In this document: piece after piece, positions 25,520 to 31,884 of the stretch | Layout of the letters: every line of letters begins with the position of its first letter | How positions within the stretch are numbered: position 1 is the first letter of the stretch | Source: Sulfuriferula sp. | Lineage (GTDB): Bacteria; Pseudomonadota; Gammaproteobacteria; Burkholderiales; Sulfuriferulaceae | Assembly (NCBI GenBank): GCA_031291235.1 | Contig: JARLJL010000015.1 | Coordinates: 181,076 to 245,075, forward strand | DNA length: 64,000 nucleotides | Reading direction: 5' to 3' | Notes under the pieces: model-generated | Database searches by the model: none | Seen by the model: the letters and a program-made list of their open reading frames with translations, nothing else | What the model was told of the DNA's origin: nothing | Translations under genes and position numbers: made by a program

Positions 25520-26206
25520 TTATTTCTTACTTTCGACGATGTCCCCAGTAACATTGATGTTGCCCGTGAAGGCGTGGAAGACACCGCCGGGAGCAACACT
25601 TCTGACACGGTACTCGTTGTACTCCTTACGAGTATGTGCGTGCGAACCAATCTTACCGCACATCACACATGGCAATCCGTTTTCCGGGATCAGTTGCATA
25701 CCAACTTGTCGACGATACGGATACTCGTTCGGATACACTTCGAAGAACTTGTCGCGCAAAGCGATCGCACCCCACCAGGCGTTATGCTGGATGGCTTGTT
25801 GACCGAAGACTTCGACATACTTCTGCGGATCAGTCAATGGCCATGCATCAATCCGTTCCATAATAAAGCGGATACGGGGAATGTCGATCATCTGTCCTGC
25901 ACCCGTCAACAGGAGTTCCGACAGATACTGGATGTCATCTGGCCAGTCCACGACGATCTCAATGTCGTCATCGCCCTTCAGGAACTCTTCCAGTTGTGCC
26001 GCTGCGTCGTACGGCATGATGCGCTTGACCAATACGTCCTTGGGCACCATGTCCAGATAAGGCATGACGTTCTCGTGAATCCACGGCAACATCACACGCG
26101 GTCTCGGGAAGACGAGGTACAAACTGGCGAAGTCCGCTCGCACCAAAGCGAGGGAGATGAGTTGCCCTTTGTAGCTATTGAATTCAGTGTCTAAGAAGTA
26201 TCGCAT
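25520..26206 (-). CDS. DEDD-type (RNase H-fold) exonuclease-like protein with C-terminal CxxC
   Basis: 228 residues from ATG at 26206 (GAGA 6 nt upstream); longer readings cross the upstream terminator. MRYFLDTEFNSYKGQLISLA gives motif I with Asp6 and Glu8, as in Rv2179c-like 3'-5' exoribonucleases. The third motif reads HNAWWGAIALRD, where the family has HxAxxDA, so the catalytic Asp is Gly. Near the C-terminus LPCVMCGKIGSHAH looks like a half zinc site. The fold assignment is good; activity is doubtful. Isolated between two non-coding loci, with its own hairpin upstream. Confidence 0.68.
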   Translation of the reverse strand: MRYFLDTEFNSYKGQLISLALVRADFASLYLVFPRPRVMLPWIHENVMPYLDMVPKDVLVKRIMPYDAAAQLEEFLKGDDDIEIVVDWPDDIQYLSELLLTGAGQMIDIPRIRFIMERIDAWPLTDPQKYVEVFGQQAIQHNAWWGAIALRDKFFEVYPNEYPYRRQVGMQLIPENGLPCVMCGKIGSHAHTRKEYNEYRVRSVAPGGVFHAFTGNINVTGDIVESKK

Positions 26207-26225
26207 TATCATTCTCATTATTGAC

Positions 26226-26262
26226 AGCATAAAAAGAGCACCTGAGGAGATCACTCCCCAGG
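26226..26262 (-). terminator. terminator with TTTTTATGCTG tail
   Basis: Minus-strand CCTGGGGAG-TGAT-CTCCTCAGG hairpin followed by TGCTCTTTTTATGCTG. It precedes the exonuclease-like gene by about 20 nt. Confidence 0.7.
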
Positions 26263-26321
26263 GCTCCCCCATGGACCGCTTCACAACCAACCGAAACGAC
26301 TGATGCCCGCCTTCCAAACGC

Positions 26322-26410
26322 GCATCTTTCCCGTCCCTCGAACATTGCCCTAAGTCCACTTTGCGCGGCCGCCGCGAACGTCGTAGTGTTACAAAGGACG
26401 GGAAAGATGC
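26322..26410 (-). ncRNA. small RNA candidate with 15-bp closing stem
   Basis: GCATCTTTCCCGTCC (26322-26336) and GGACGGGAAAGATGC (26396-26410) are perfect inverted copies enclosing 59 nt that include GCGCGGCCGCCGCG. It lies between the terminator at 26423-26448 and the one at 26241-26262. Perfect pairing over 15 bp argues for an RNA structure; direction and function are unknown. Confidence 0.4.
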
Positions 26411-26422
26411 CTGCTTAGTTAA

Positions 26423-26448
26423 GGAGGGGAGTCAAGCGACTCCCCTCC
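26423..26448 (-). terminator. terminator of the tRNA transcript
   Basis: GGAGGGGAGTC-AAGC-GACTCCCCTCC, eleven perfect base pairs, followed on the minus strand by TTAACTAAG. First strong hairpin downstream of the tRNAs. Confidence 0.65.
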
Positions 26449-27007
26449 AGCCAAGGCGATGGCGTGATGCAGGGACCGAACCCGCATCCCACAAAAACTC
26501 TCTATGCTGTCATCCCCCAAGGCCGGGGGCTTATTCAGTGCAGGGCCTTCCGGCAGGCTTTCGCCACAAAGAAAGTAATCGTAGGCTGCGTCCTCACATA
26601 GCTTGCGGCCATGGAAGATACAACTTTAGCAAGAGTGATAGAAAGAACGCAGCCCGTTCAAACATCTCCCGCCTTCCGATTCGACCCAATACCTTTATCA
26701 TCCGGCATGTACGCGCCCGCTGGCGCTACCAGACTATCCTACACCGGCAAACTCGGAAAAGATAAGCTTCGAGATCGTTGCTGTGATGGCGCGCATCTAA
26801 AAGGTAGAAGCTCTACGGACGCTCACCGGTCAAAGTAAGTTTTCCCATGTCCTAAGCATTCAGGCCTACCCACGTCACCTCACGGTGATGATGGTGATGC
26901 ATCGCGTATTTCGTGGGCCTTGCACCCGCCGAAAATCCACTGCCGCCCGGAGAGCGACAGCTAAGGATTCTGGTTGCCGACTTGAACGGCTCGTCAGACA
27001 GCTTATT

Positions 27008-27083
27008 TGGCTCCAAAGCCTGGGTTCGAACCAGGGACCAACGGCTTAACAGGCCGCTACTCTACCGACTGAGCTACTTTGGA
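27008..27083 (-). tRNA. tRNA-Asn (GUU)
   Basis: 76 nt including an encoded CCA. Acceptor TCCAAAG/CTTTGGA is fully paired, D-stem GCTC/GAGT, anticodon arm GCGGC-CTGTTAA-GCCGT gives GUU, T-arm CCTGG-TTCGAAC-CCAGG, discriminator G. All features canonical. Phage tRNAs supply codons that are rarer in the host or replace cleaved host tRNAs. Last complete tRNA in the cluster. Confidence 0.95.
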
Positions 27084-27273
27084 ATTGAACGTTGTTGTGG
27101 CGGCACCCGTTCGTGGCTATTTCACCACCCGGCACACGCCTTCGGACTTTGACATCCTACTGCTTAACAGAACGCCGTACTGCTAGTTGAGTTCGCACTC
27201 TTCCTATCTTTAACAAGACAGACGTGTGACGTCACACGCTAGTGGGTCCCGTCACAACAACACTCGATGAAAC

Positions 27274-27350
27274 TGGTAGAAGGTACGGGATTCGAACCCG
27301 TGTACCCACCGTGAAAGGGTGGTGTCCTAGGCCAGCTAGACGAACCTTCC
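27274..27350 (-). tRNA. tRNA-Glu (UUC)
   Basis: 77 nt with encoded CCA. Acceptor GGAAGGT/ACCTTCT, D-stem GTC/GAC, anticodon arm CCACC-CTTTCAC-GGTGG gives UUC, T-arm ACGGG-TTCGAAT-CCCGT, discriminator A. Canonical. It is 14 nt from tRNA-Asp and 190 nt from tRNA-Asn; the latter gap carries a terminal 9-bp inverted repeat. Confidence 0.95.
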
Positions 27351-27364
27351 GTACTACAGAATAC

Positions 27365-27441
27365 TGGCGCGATTGAGGGGACTTGAACCCCTGACCCCCG
27401 GCGTGACAGGCCGGTGCTCTAACCAGCTGAGCTACAACCGC
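27365..27441 (-). tRNA. tRNA-Asp (GUC)
   Basis: 77 nt with encoded CCA. Acceptor GCGGTTG/CAATCGC, D-stem GCTC/GAGC, anticodon arm CCGGC-CTGTCAC-GCCGG gives GUC, T-arm AGGGG-TTCAAGT-CCCCT, discriminator G. Canonical. The small gene at 27457-27720 ends 15 nt upstream of it, so both are on one transcript. Confidence 0.95.
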
Positions 27442-27456
27442 AGTGAAACTGGTAAT

Positions 27457-27720
27457 TCAGATCAACGTGTAACCTTCTTCGAATGCTTTTGCGGGCGAGT
27501 ACGACGTGTGTCCGTTATCGTACTGCACGTAATAGCCGCCGTCCTCCGGCTCATGAATGCGAGTCCAGCTACTACTCACCTCAATGGGTGGATAACTTTC
27601 GTCTTCAAACACCAGATAAGCTCGGCCATCATCGAAGTGTTCGTATTGCACCGACTTGATCTTCAATGCCCGGACTTTCTTGTGGCATTGGTACTGCGGC
27701 ATTTCTTTGGAACCGCACAT
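27457..27720 (-). CDS. small phage protein within tRNA cluster
   Basis: 87 residues from ATG at 27720 (GGAG 7 nt upstream), starting MCGSKEMPQYQCHKKVRALK; longer readings overlap tRNA-Ser. The tail GGYYVQYDNGHTSYSPAKAF plus EEGYT is a motif common in phage proteins of unknown function. Small beta-rich fold with two Cys near the N-terminus. Embedded between tRNA-Ser and tRNA-Asp. Confidence 0.75.
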   Translation of the reverse strand: MCGSKEMPQYQCHKKVRALKIKSVQYEHFDDGRAYLVFEDESYPPIEVSSSWTRIHEPEDGGYYVQYDNGHTSYSPAKAFEEGYTLI

Positions 27721-27737
27721 GGATGACTCCAAGCAAA

Positions 27738-27829
27738 TGGCGGAGACGGTGAGATTCGAACTCACGGCCCAACTTACGTCAGGCTCTACCTTAGCAGGGT
27801 AGCGTATTAGACCACTCTACCACATCTCC
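27738..27829 (-). tRNA. tRNA-Ser (GCU)
   Basis: 92 nt with encoded CCA and a long variable arm, the mark of class II tRNAs. Acceptor GGAGATG/CGTCTCC, anticodon arm CTACC-CTGCTAA-GGTAG gives GCU (AGC/AGU codons), T-arm GTGAG-TTCGAAT-CTCAC, discriminator G. Lies directly downstream of structured non-coding locus B. Confidence 0.93.
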
Positions 27830-28029
27830 AGAATTCTGTTTGTCCACGGAACGAACCTTGAGTTTCCAGGCGGGCCTCGATTAAAAGGTGCCTCAAGATC
27901 CGTTCCGCAGAACGCTTGCATATAAAGTACTTAAAGGACAGGTCGAAACCCTGAAGGTGATAACCTGATTCGCTCGAAGAAAGGGAAATTCCTCAGGCAA
28001 CCCGTCATCTAAGTACTTTGGTAAAGGGC

Positions 28030-28167
28030 GCAGAGAGCAGGAGTTTAACCTGCACAGTCCCCGGCAGCGAAGCGAGCGCACGCAGCGCAAAGCCGCAACC
28101 GGGCGATCATCAGGGGTTCGCCATCAGGGGAACCACCGATACCCTCGTCACATGAGTAAGTCTCTGC
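28030..28167 (-). ncRNA. tRNA-like element 2 (expanded)
   Basis: A 7-bp acceptor-like helix GCAGAGA (28167-28161) / TCTCTGC (28036-28030) is directly continuous with a T-arm GCAGG-TTAAACT-CCTGC, the exact coaxial geometry of a tRNA. Positions 8-9 are CT and no CCA follows (GCCC). The interior is ~105 nt instead of ~40, with a CCCGG/CCGGG hairpin and repeated CCCCTGATG; no anticodon arm is clear. Shares CT at 8-9 and a TTARANT T-loop with element 1. Confidence 0.4.
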
Positions 28168-28182
28168 ATTGAAAACGGTCAG

Positions 28183-28265
28183 CACGAATGGGTGGAATCT
28201 AACCACCGCCTTTTCAGGACACAAGGGTTTGAGCCTCACGGGTCTAACAACAGACCAGCATTCGC
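28183..28265 (-). ncRNA. tRNA-like element 1, class II shape, CAA anticodon position
   Basis: Acceptor GCGAATG/CATTCGT (7 bp), CT at positions 8-9, D-stem GGTC/GACC, anticodon arm TGAGG-CTCAAAC-CCTTG (anticodon position CAA, Leu), a long variable arm CCT-GAAA-AGG, T-arm GGTGG-TTAGATT-CCACC, then G but no CCA. Departures from a functional tRNA: no GG in the D-loop, C instead of U at 8, A instead of C at T-loop position 56, no CCA. Either a decayed tRNA-Leu or a tRNA mimic. Confidence 0.5.
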
Positions 28266-28503
28266 ACCTAGCTCTTACGAGCAATTCCATTCAGAAAGAT
28301 TTCACCGTACCGTCGACTGTGATGTTACTTTCCGTTCGTCTACGCCGTTTCCAGCGATGGCTCCCTACGCCCGCTTGTGGCGGGTATCTGAATGAAAGTC
28401 AGTAAGGAGGTTAGTCCTTACAGTATTGCCAAGTCCATCCCGCTATCCAGTTTGTCAGAGAAGTTACATCTCTGCGGTTAGGCCCTTGCATTGACTGGAA
28501 TCA

Positions 28504-28534
28504 CGGGGTTTTCTCGCACATGATAGAAGGGGTA
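28504..28534 (-). promoter_or_regulatory. shared 5' motif of non-coding locus B
   Basis: Minus-strand TACCCCTTC then TATCATGTGCGAGAAAACCC, ending CCG. Matches the block at 25486-25511; both directly follow a gene stop and open a structured non-coding stretch. Confidence 0.45.
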
Positions 28535-28553
28535 TTAAATTTTCTTGGCGAAA

Positions 28554-29090
28554 TCAAACCAAACGCCCAGCCCCTTCTTTAATCTGCTCCACGATCTGGT
28601 CGTACGTGTTGTACACTTCTTGACCTTGTTCGTTGCGTTGACGGAAGCCTTTGGGGAAAGTGATCTCCATGTCGATACCGAGCTTGTACGCTGTCATCGC
28701 GCCAGCAATGTCTACACCGGTCTGGCCGCCCGAGACGATCTTCGCTATCGGGTAGAACTGGTGAACCTGCTGGAGGACGTTATAGACGTACTGGTGCACC
28801 GTCTCACGCCGGATACCGCTCTTGGTGAACGTGTAGATCCCATTTCCCGCCACATTCAGAATCCGCACCCGCCGCTTCTTCACATCTGCAAACAACAGGC
28901 GTGCGTTGTCAATCGCACTGTCGCCGAAGTTCAATGCCAAAAAGCGCTTACCAGCAGAACGCCGAGTGAGCAACTCTCCGGCCGTTGAATGATCCACCGC
29001 AATGGCCACCGTCAAGTCGGCCACGTATGCGTTGTGAAACGTGCGCGGTGCGTAGCTGTGGGATTTATGCTCGACAATGACCATGCTCAT
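28554..29090 (-). CDS. SLOG/YpsA-like nucleotide-binding protein
   Basis: 178 residues. Residues ~117-158 read AKIVSGGQTGVDIAGAMTAY, then FPKGFRQRNEQG: the Gly-Gly-Gln-Thr-Gly loop and PKG motif of the cpYpsA/'molybdenum carrier' branch of the SLOG superfamily, which binds nucleotide-type ligands. The N-terminal half (about 100 residues, including RRVRILNVAGNGIYTFTKSG) is a separate domain found with it in phage proteins. A role in sensing or removing a nucleotide signal is possible but unproven. It ends 20 nt before structured locus B. Confidence 0.75.
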   Translation of the reverse strand: MSMVIVEHKSHSYAPRTFHNAYVADLTVAIAVDHSTAGELLTRRSAGKRFLALNFGDSAIDNARLLFADVKKRRVRILNVAGNGIYTFTKSGIRRETVHQYVYNVLQQVHQFYPIAKIVSGGQTGVDIAGAMTAYKLGIDMEITFPKGFRQRNEQGQEVYNTYDQIVEQIKEGAGRLV

Positions 29091-29093
29091 GAA

Positions 29094-29303
29094 TTACTCC
29101 TTCTGCCTGTAGGGGAAGATGTGCGCCATGTCGAGTAACGCTGCACCGATGTGACGCTGGAGCGTTTCCTTCACGTACTGAATCCTATCGTTCGGGATAA
29201 TCGGCAAACGTTCAATGACGTCCATTGCGCCATGCTCTGCAACATGAGCCATCTTTTTTGACCACGCTTCCACATCTTCCAGCGTACACCGGTCTTCAGA
29301 CAT
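29094..29303 (-). CDS. hypothetical small helical protein
   Basis: 69 residues; ATG at 29303 overlaps the preceding stop as TGATG and has AGGAGG upstream. Helical and charged: EDVEAWSKKMAHVAEHGAMD, YVKETLQRHIGAALLDMAHI. No membrane segment. Translationally coupled to the 438-residue gene, and followed 3 nt later by the SLOG gene, so all three belong to one operon. Not recognised. Confidence 0.75.
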   Translation of the reverse strand: MSEDRCTLEDVEAWSKKMAHVAEHGAMDVIERLPIIPNDRIQYVKETLQRHIGAALLDMAHIFPYRQKE

Positions 29304-30619
29304 CACTCCTCCTTCTTGCCTTCGGTTCGATCCTTCAGCAACTTCATGAACCCGGCGATCGATGCGGCGAGTTCTGCGATGAAGCTTTCCCGGACGATGT
29401 AGACGTCGTGTTCGGTGTCGTACGTCGCACCCAATATCCGCGTGATCTGCTCAGGTGTCGGGCTGACATATCGCTCGAAGCCGTTCGGCGAGCCAGGACC
29501 TTCGATCTTGACTTCCGGATAATACAGGCCGACCACTTCGTTATGCGCATTGACAATCTTCTGGATTTCTTCGCCCGTGAGCTTGTCGCCAAGGTAAATC
29601 ACCTTGTCACGATTCAGACCTGTGGAGGATGTGATCGTGTAACCCTTGTCCGTTTCCGAACCGTAATACCGGTACGACCAGAACATGTGATCGCGTTTGC
29701 GAATGGCTGCGAGTTCTTCCGAGGTACGGAGACGTTCAGCACCCACACCCGGAGTCGGTTCCGCACGTTCCTTCTGGATGAAGGCGTCGACTTCTTCTTG
29801 CGTCGGGAACGGCCCATACGGACTTTCGTCGAAATGCTGGAAGTACGGCGTTTCTCCACGGCGGTATTGCGGCGGCACGATCAAATAACCCAGCACGTCA
29901 GTGCCGATGTCACGCGGGTCACGCTTGGCACGCGTCCACGGATTGTACATCCACGCGATCGGTCCTTCCTGAATGCGAAAAGCGTGAGCCGTCGGTTGTT
30001 CGGCATCCGTCATGTACGGTTTGCCGGTGGCCGGATTGTAGAGCAGGGGGTATTTTTCCGTCTCGGCAGTCGAGTCGATAAACCGCATCTCTTCGTCGAG
30101 TTGACGGCGAGCCTCCTTGCCGAGGGCTTCCGGAATCGTCATGCCGATCGAGTAATATGCCGACATCTTCGGAATACCCGGATGACCTTCGATGGTGTAA
30201 TTGATGCCGGAACGATTCAACCATTCGGTAATGCTGGCGGCGGTGTGTAGTCCGTCCGGAAACTCAGCCTCACGTTCCTTGAGAACAGAGACGATCGTGG
30301 CCAGCGGATTCGGATCGTCTTCGTCGAGTTCGATCTTGATCGAGCGGCGTGCTGCGTTCTTGATGTCGGCCATCACATCGGCGAACGCCATCATGCTCGC
30401 CAACGATTCTTTGATTTTGCCAGACTCGATTTCCAGATGCGGAGCGTCATCCATGCTCTTCGTGAATCGGTCGACATAGTGCTGGCGAACAATCTGCCGC
30501 ATGCGTTCGACATCGTGTTCCTTGAACAGGGACGGATGGAACATTTCCGGCGTCATCCACGAATTCAAAGCAGCGTCGAGCGCTGTCGTGTACGCGTCGA
30601 TACTTTCTTTCGATCTCAT
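29303..30619 (-). CDS. hypothetical protein
   Basis: 438 residues starting MRSKESIDAYTTALDAALNS. Helical N-terminal part, a middle region with many Pro/Tyr/Trp (GPIAWMYNPWTRAKRDPRDI) and an alpha/beta C-terminus (KVIYLGDKLTGEEIQKIVNA). No membrane or catalytic motif recognised. It heads the SLOG operon and is preceded by a hairpin at 30642-30663. Function unknown. Confidence 0.82.
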   Translation of the reverse strand: MRSKESIDAYTTALDAALNSWMTPEMFHPSLFKEHDVERMRQIVRQHYVDRFTKSMDDAPHLEIESGKIKESLASMMAFADVMADIKNAARRSIKIELDEDDPNPLATIVSVLKEREAEFPDGLHTAASITEWLNRSGINYTIEGHPGIPKMSAYYSIGMTIPEALGKEARRQLDEEMRFIDSTAETEKYPLLYNPATGKPYMTDAEQPTAHAFRIQEGPIAWMYNPWTRAKRDPRDIGTDVLGYLIVPPQYRRGETPYFQHFDESPYGPFPTQEEVDAFIQKERAEPTPGVGAERLRTSEELAAIRKRDHMFWSYRYYGSETDKGYTITSSTGLNRDKVIYLGDKLTGEEIQKIVNAHNEVVGLYYPEVKIEGPGSPNGFERYVSPTPEQITRILGATYDTEHDVYIVRESFIAELAASIAGFMKLLKDRTEGKKEE

Positions 30620-30641
30620 TCTTTTCTCCGATTGGAAGGAA

Positions 30642-30663
30642 AGACCGGCATGGGGTCCGGTCT
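30642..30663 (-). terminator. terminator hairpin
   Basis: Minus-strand AGACCGG-ACCCCATG-CCGGTCT followed by TTCCTTCC; ends the cyclophilin transcript. Confidence 0.6.
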
Positions 30664-30678
30664 CTCGCGGTGCAGAAC

Positions 30679-31179
30679 TTACTCGATGACGACGGCAGTG
30701 TTGATCACCACCGGTTCAACCGGCACGTCCTGGTGGAAGCCCTTCGAGCCGGTCTTGACCTTGCGGATTTCGTCGACGACTTCGCTGCCGGCGGTCACCT
30801 TGCCGAACACAGCGTAGCCCCAGCCCTGCGGCATCGGGTTGACGTGGTTCAGGAAGTCGTTGTTGCCGACGTTGATGAAGAACTGCGCGGTTGCCGAATG
30901 CGGATCGTTGGTGCGCGCCATGGCGAGCGTGTACGTTTCGTTCTTCAGACCGTTGTTCGCTTCGTTCTGGATCGGGTCTTTCGTCGGCTTTTGCTTCATG
31001 TCGGCGTCGAAACCGCCGCCTTGGATCATGAAGCCGTCGATCACGCGATGGAAGATCGTGCCGTCGTAGTGGCCGGACTTAACGTATTCGAGGAAGTTCG
31101 CGACGCTCTTCGGTGCCTTTTCAGCATCGAGTTCAATGGTGATGTCGCCCTTGTTCGTGTTCAGCAAAACTGCGGTCAT
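30679..31179 (-). CDS. ppiB: peptidyl-prolyl cis-trans isomerase, cyclophilin type
   Basis: 166 residues from ATG at 31179 (AAAGGAAAG upstream). Catalyses cis-trans isomerisation of Xaa-Pro bonds. Cyclophilin motifs are complete: [15 protein letters not shown] with the catalytic Arg, [16 protein letters not shown], and [20 protein letters not shown]. Length and sequence are those of cytoplasmic bacterial PpiB, and it reads especially like the beta-proteobacterial form (DNPx[19 protein letters not shown]). No signal peptide, so it acts in the cytoplasm or virion assembly. It is unusual in a phage and was probably acquired from the host lineage. Confidence 0.93.
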   Translation of the reverse strand: MTAVLLNTNKGDITIELDAEKAPKSVANFLEYVKSGHYDGTIFHRVIDGFMIQGGGFDADMKQKPTKDPIQNEANNGLKNETYTLAMARTNDPHSATAQFFINVGNNDFLNHVNPMPQGWGYAVFGKVTAGSEVVDEIRKVKTGSKGFHQDVPVEPVVINTAVVIE

Positions 31180-31201
31180 GTTTCTTTCCTTTTTGGTTGG
31201 G

Positions 31202-31510
31202 TTAATCCCAGTCGGGTAAGTCAACGGTCTTACCTTTCAGATCATGAAAGCAGTCGCTTAAAAATTCGATGCGACCATCTTTCACCCACGAATGACACCG
31301 GAACTTCGGATCATCCTTCGACACTAACACGCTAGGCATAAAAGTCGGTTTATCAGGATCACCGTTCCATCTCCACTGAACGATTACTCCTTCTTTGTTT
31401 CGATGCGTATCATCGATGAAGACTTGATGGATTCCACCACAGCCCGGACATTCAAACCACAGCACACCGGGTTGGGATTGATAAATCACCTTACCTAGCC
31501 GAATACCCAT
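31202..31510 (-). CDS. DUF6527 family protein
   Basis: 102 residues, GGGGAAG before ATG. Contains the family patt of [10 protein letters not shown], a Trp-rich strand [40 protein letters not shown] and a closing VDLPDW, all in order, as in DUF6527 proteins common in phages. The conserved Cys/His residues suggest a bound zinc ion. Function unknown for the family. It stands between two hairpins and is followed by the cyclophilin gene. Confidence 0.8.
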   Translation of the reverse strand: MGIRLGKVIYQSQPGVLWFECPGCGGIHQVFIDDTHRNKEGVIVQWRWNGDPDKPTFMPSVLVSKDDPKFRCHSWVKDGRIEFLSDCFHDLKGKTVDLPDWD

Positions 31511-31523
31511 TATCTTCCCCTAA

Positions 31524-31551
31524 GGGCATAGCGGGAGACGGATTTCTCCGC
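31524..31551 (-). terminator. terminator with TATGCCC tail
   Basis: Minus-strand GCGGAGA-AATCCG-TCTCCCGC hairpin followed by TATGCCCTTA (31530-31524); ends the 98-residue gene. Confidence 0.6.
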
Positions 31552-31561
31552 CCCCCGTACT

Positions 31562-31858
31562 TCACTGATGCGGCTTGTGTTCTTTCCACACACCTGCAAC
31601 CAGCCATCCGTGCCACGAGCGCGTCACAATCGAAGGCCACACCGTAATGGTGCCATCTGCATGTTCCGTGACCGTGTGAATGTCTGGAGTGAGTTTGCAA
31701 CTGCTTCCATCAGGTGCACATACGTTCCAGTAGCCTTGTTCTGCTGCGTTCGATCCATACCTCTTGACGAAGTCGAAAGTGGACCGACCGTAGCTACCGG
31801 GTTCTCGGATACTCGGAAGGTATCCTTTTTCGTTAGCAGGTACGCGTATGCCTTGCAT
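31562..31858 (-). CDS. small phage protein with WHG C-terminal motif
   Basis: 98 residues, GGGGATTGCC before ATG. Ends TVWPSIVTRSWHGWLVAGVW, similar to the end of the 222-residue protein at 11906-12574 (NWHGFLTSGW) and reminiscent of small phage proteins related to DUF6527. Two Cys residues occur in a loop (VCAPDGSSCKL). Probably a small beta fold. Function unknown. Confidence 0.72.
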   Translation of the reverse strand: MQGIRVPANEKGYLPSIREPGSYGRSTFDFVKRYGSNAAEQGYWNVCAPDGSSCKLTPDIHTVTEHADGTITVWPSIVTRSWHGWLVAGVWKEHKPHQ

Positions 31859-31884
31859 GGCAATCCCCGAAAGAACAGGACTAC

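Larger units (their letters stand above)
26207..27007 (-). other. non-coding, base-paired region C downstream of the tRNA cluster
   Basis: 800 bases without a convincing gene. Visible on the minus strand: the hairpin GCCG-TTCAAGT-CGGC just after tRNA-Asn (near 26983-26997), an 8-bp inverted repeat GGCTGCGT (26584-26591) / ACGCAGCC (26649-26656), GCGCC/GGGCGC near 26716, CCCCC/GGGGG near 26516-26530, GATGCGGG-TTCGGTC-CCTGCATC near 26470-26493, a perfect terminator at 26423-26448, and a 15-bp inverted repeat (26322-26336 / 26396-26410). T-loop-like hairpins suggest tRNA debris or an RNA with T-loop motifs. Confidence 0.45.
27840..28534 (-). ncRNA. structured non-coding RNA candidate B
   Basis: About 700 bases without a plausible gene, upstream of tRNA-Ser. 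It opens (minus strand) with the motif shared with locus A. Helices visible: CCAGTC..ACTGG around 28449-28497 enclosing AGAGA-TGTAACT-TCTCT; GTAAGGA/TCCTTAC near 28402-28421; CCCGC/GGCGGG near 28370-28384; two tRNA-shaped elements (28184-28265 and 28030-28167); a 9-bp long-range helix AAAGTACTT (27924) / AAGTACTTT (28011); and a bulged hairpin CGGAACG..CTTGAG / CTCAAG..CGTTCCG (27847-27907). It resembles the large structured RNAs found next to tRNAs in phages, such as GOLLD, but no family can be assigned by eye. Confidence 0.55.

Noticed and set aside
26460..26600. A tRNA or tmRNA ending at the TTCGGTC hairpin
   Set aside because: No 5' acceptor strand pairs with the 3' side, the stem is 8 bp instead of 5, and no tag-peptide frame is visible.
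27100..27240. A further tRNA between tRNA-Asn and tRNA-Glu (CTGTTAA loop near 27165)
   Set aside because: The flanking anticodon stem has two mismatches and no acceptor or T-stem can be paired.
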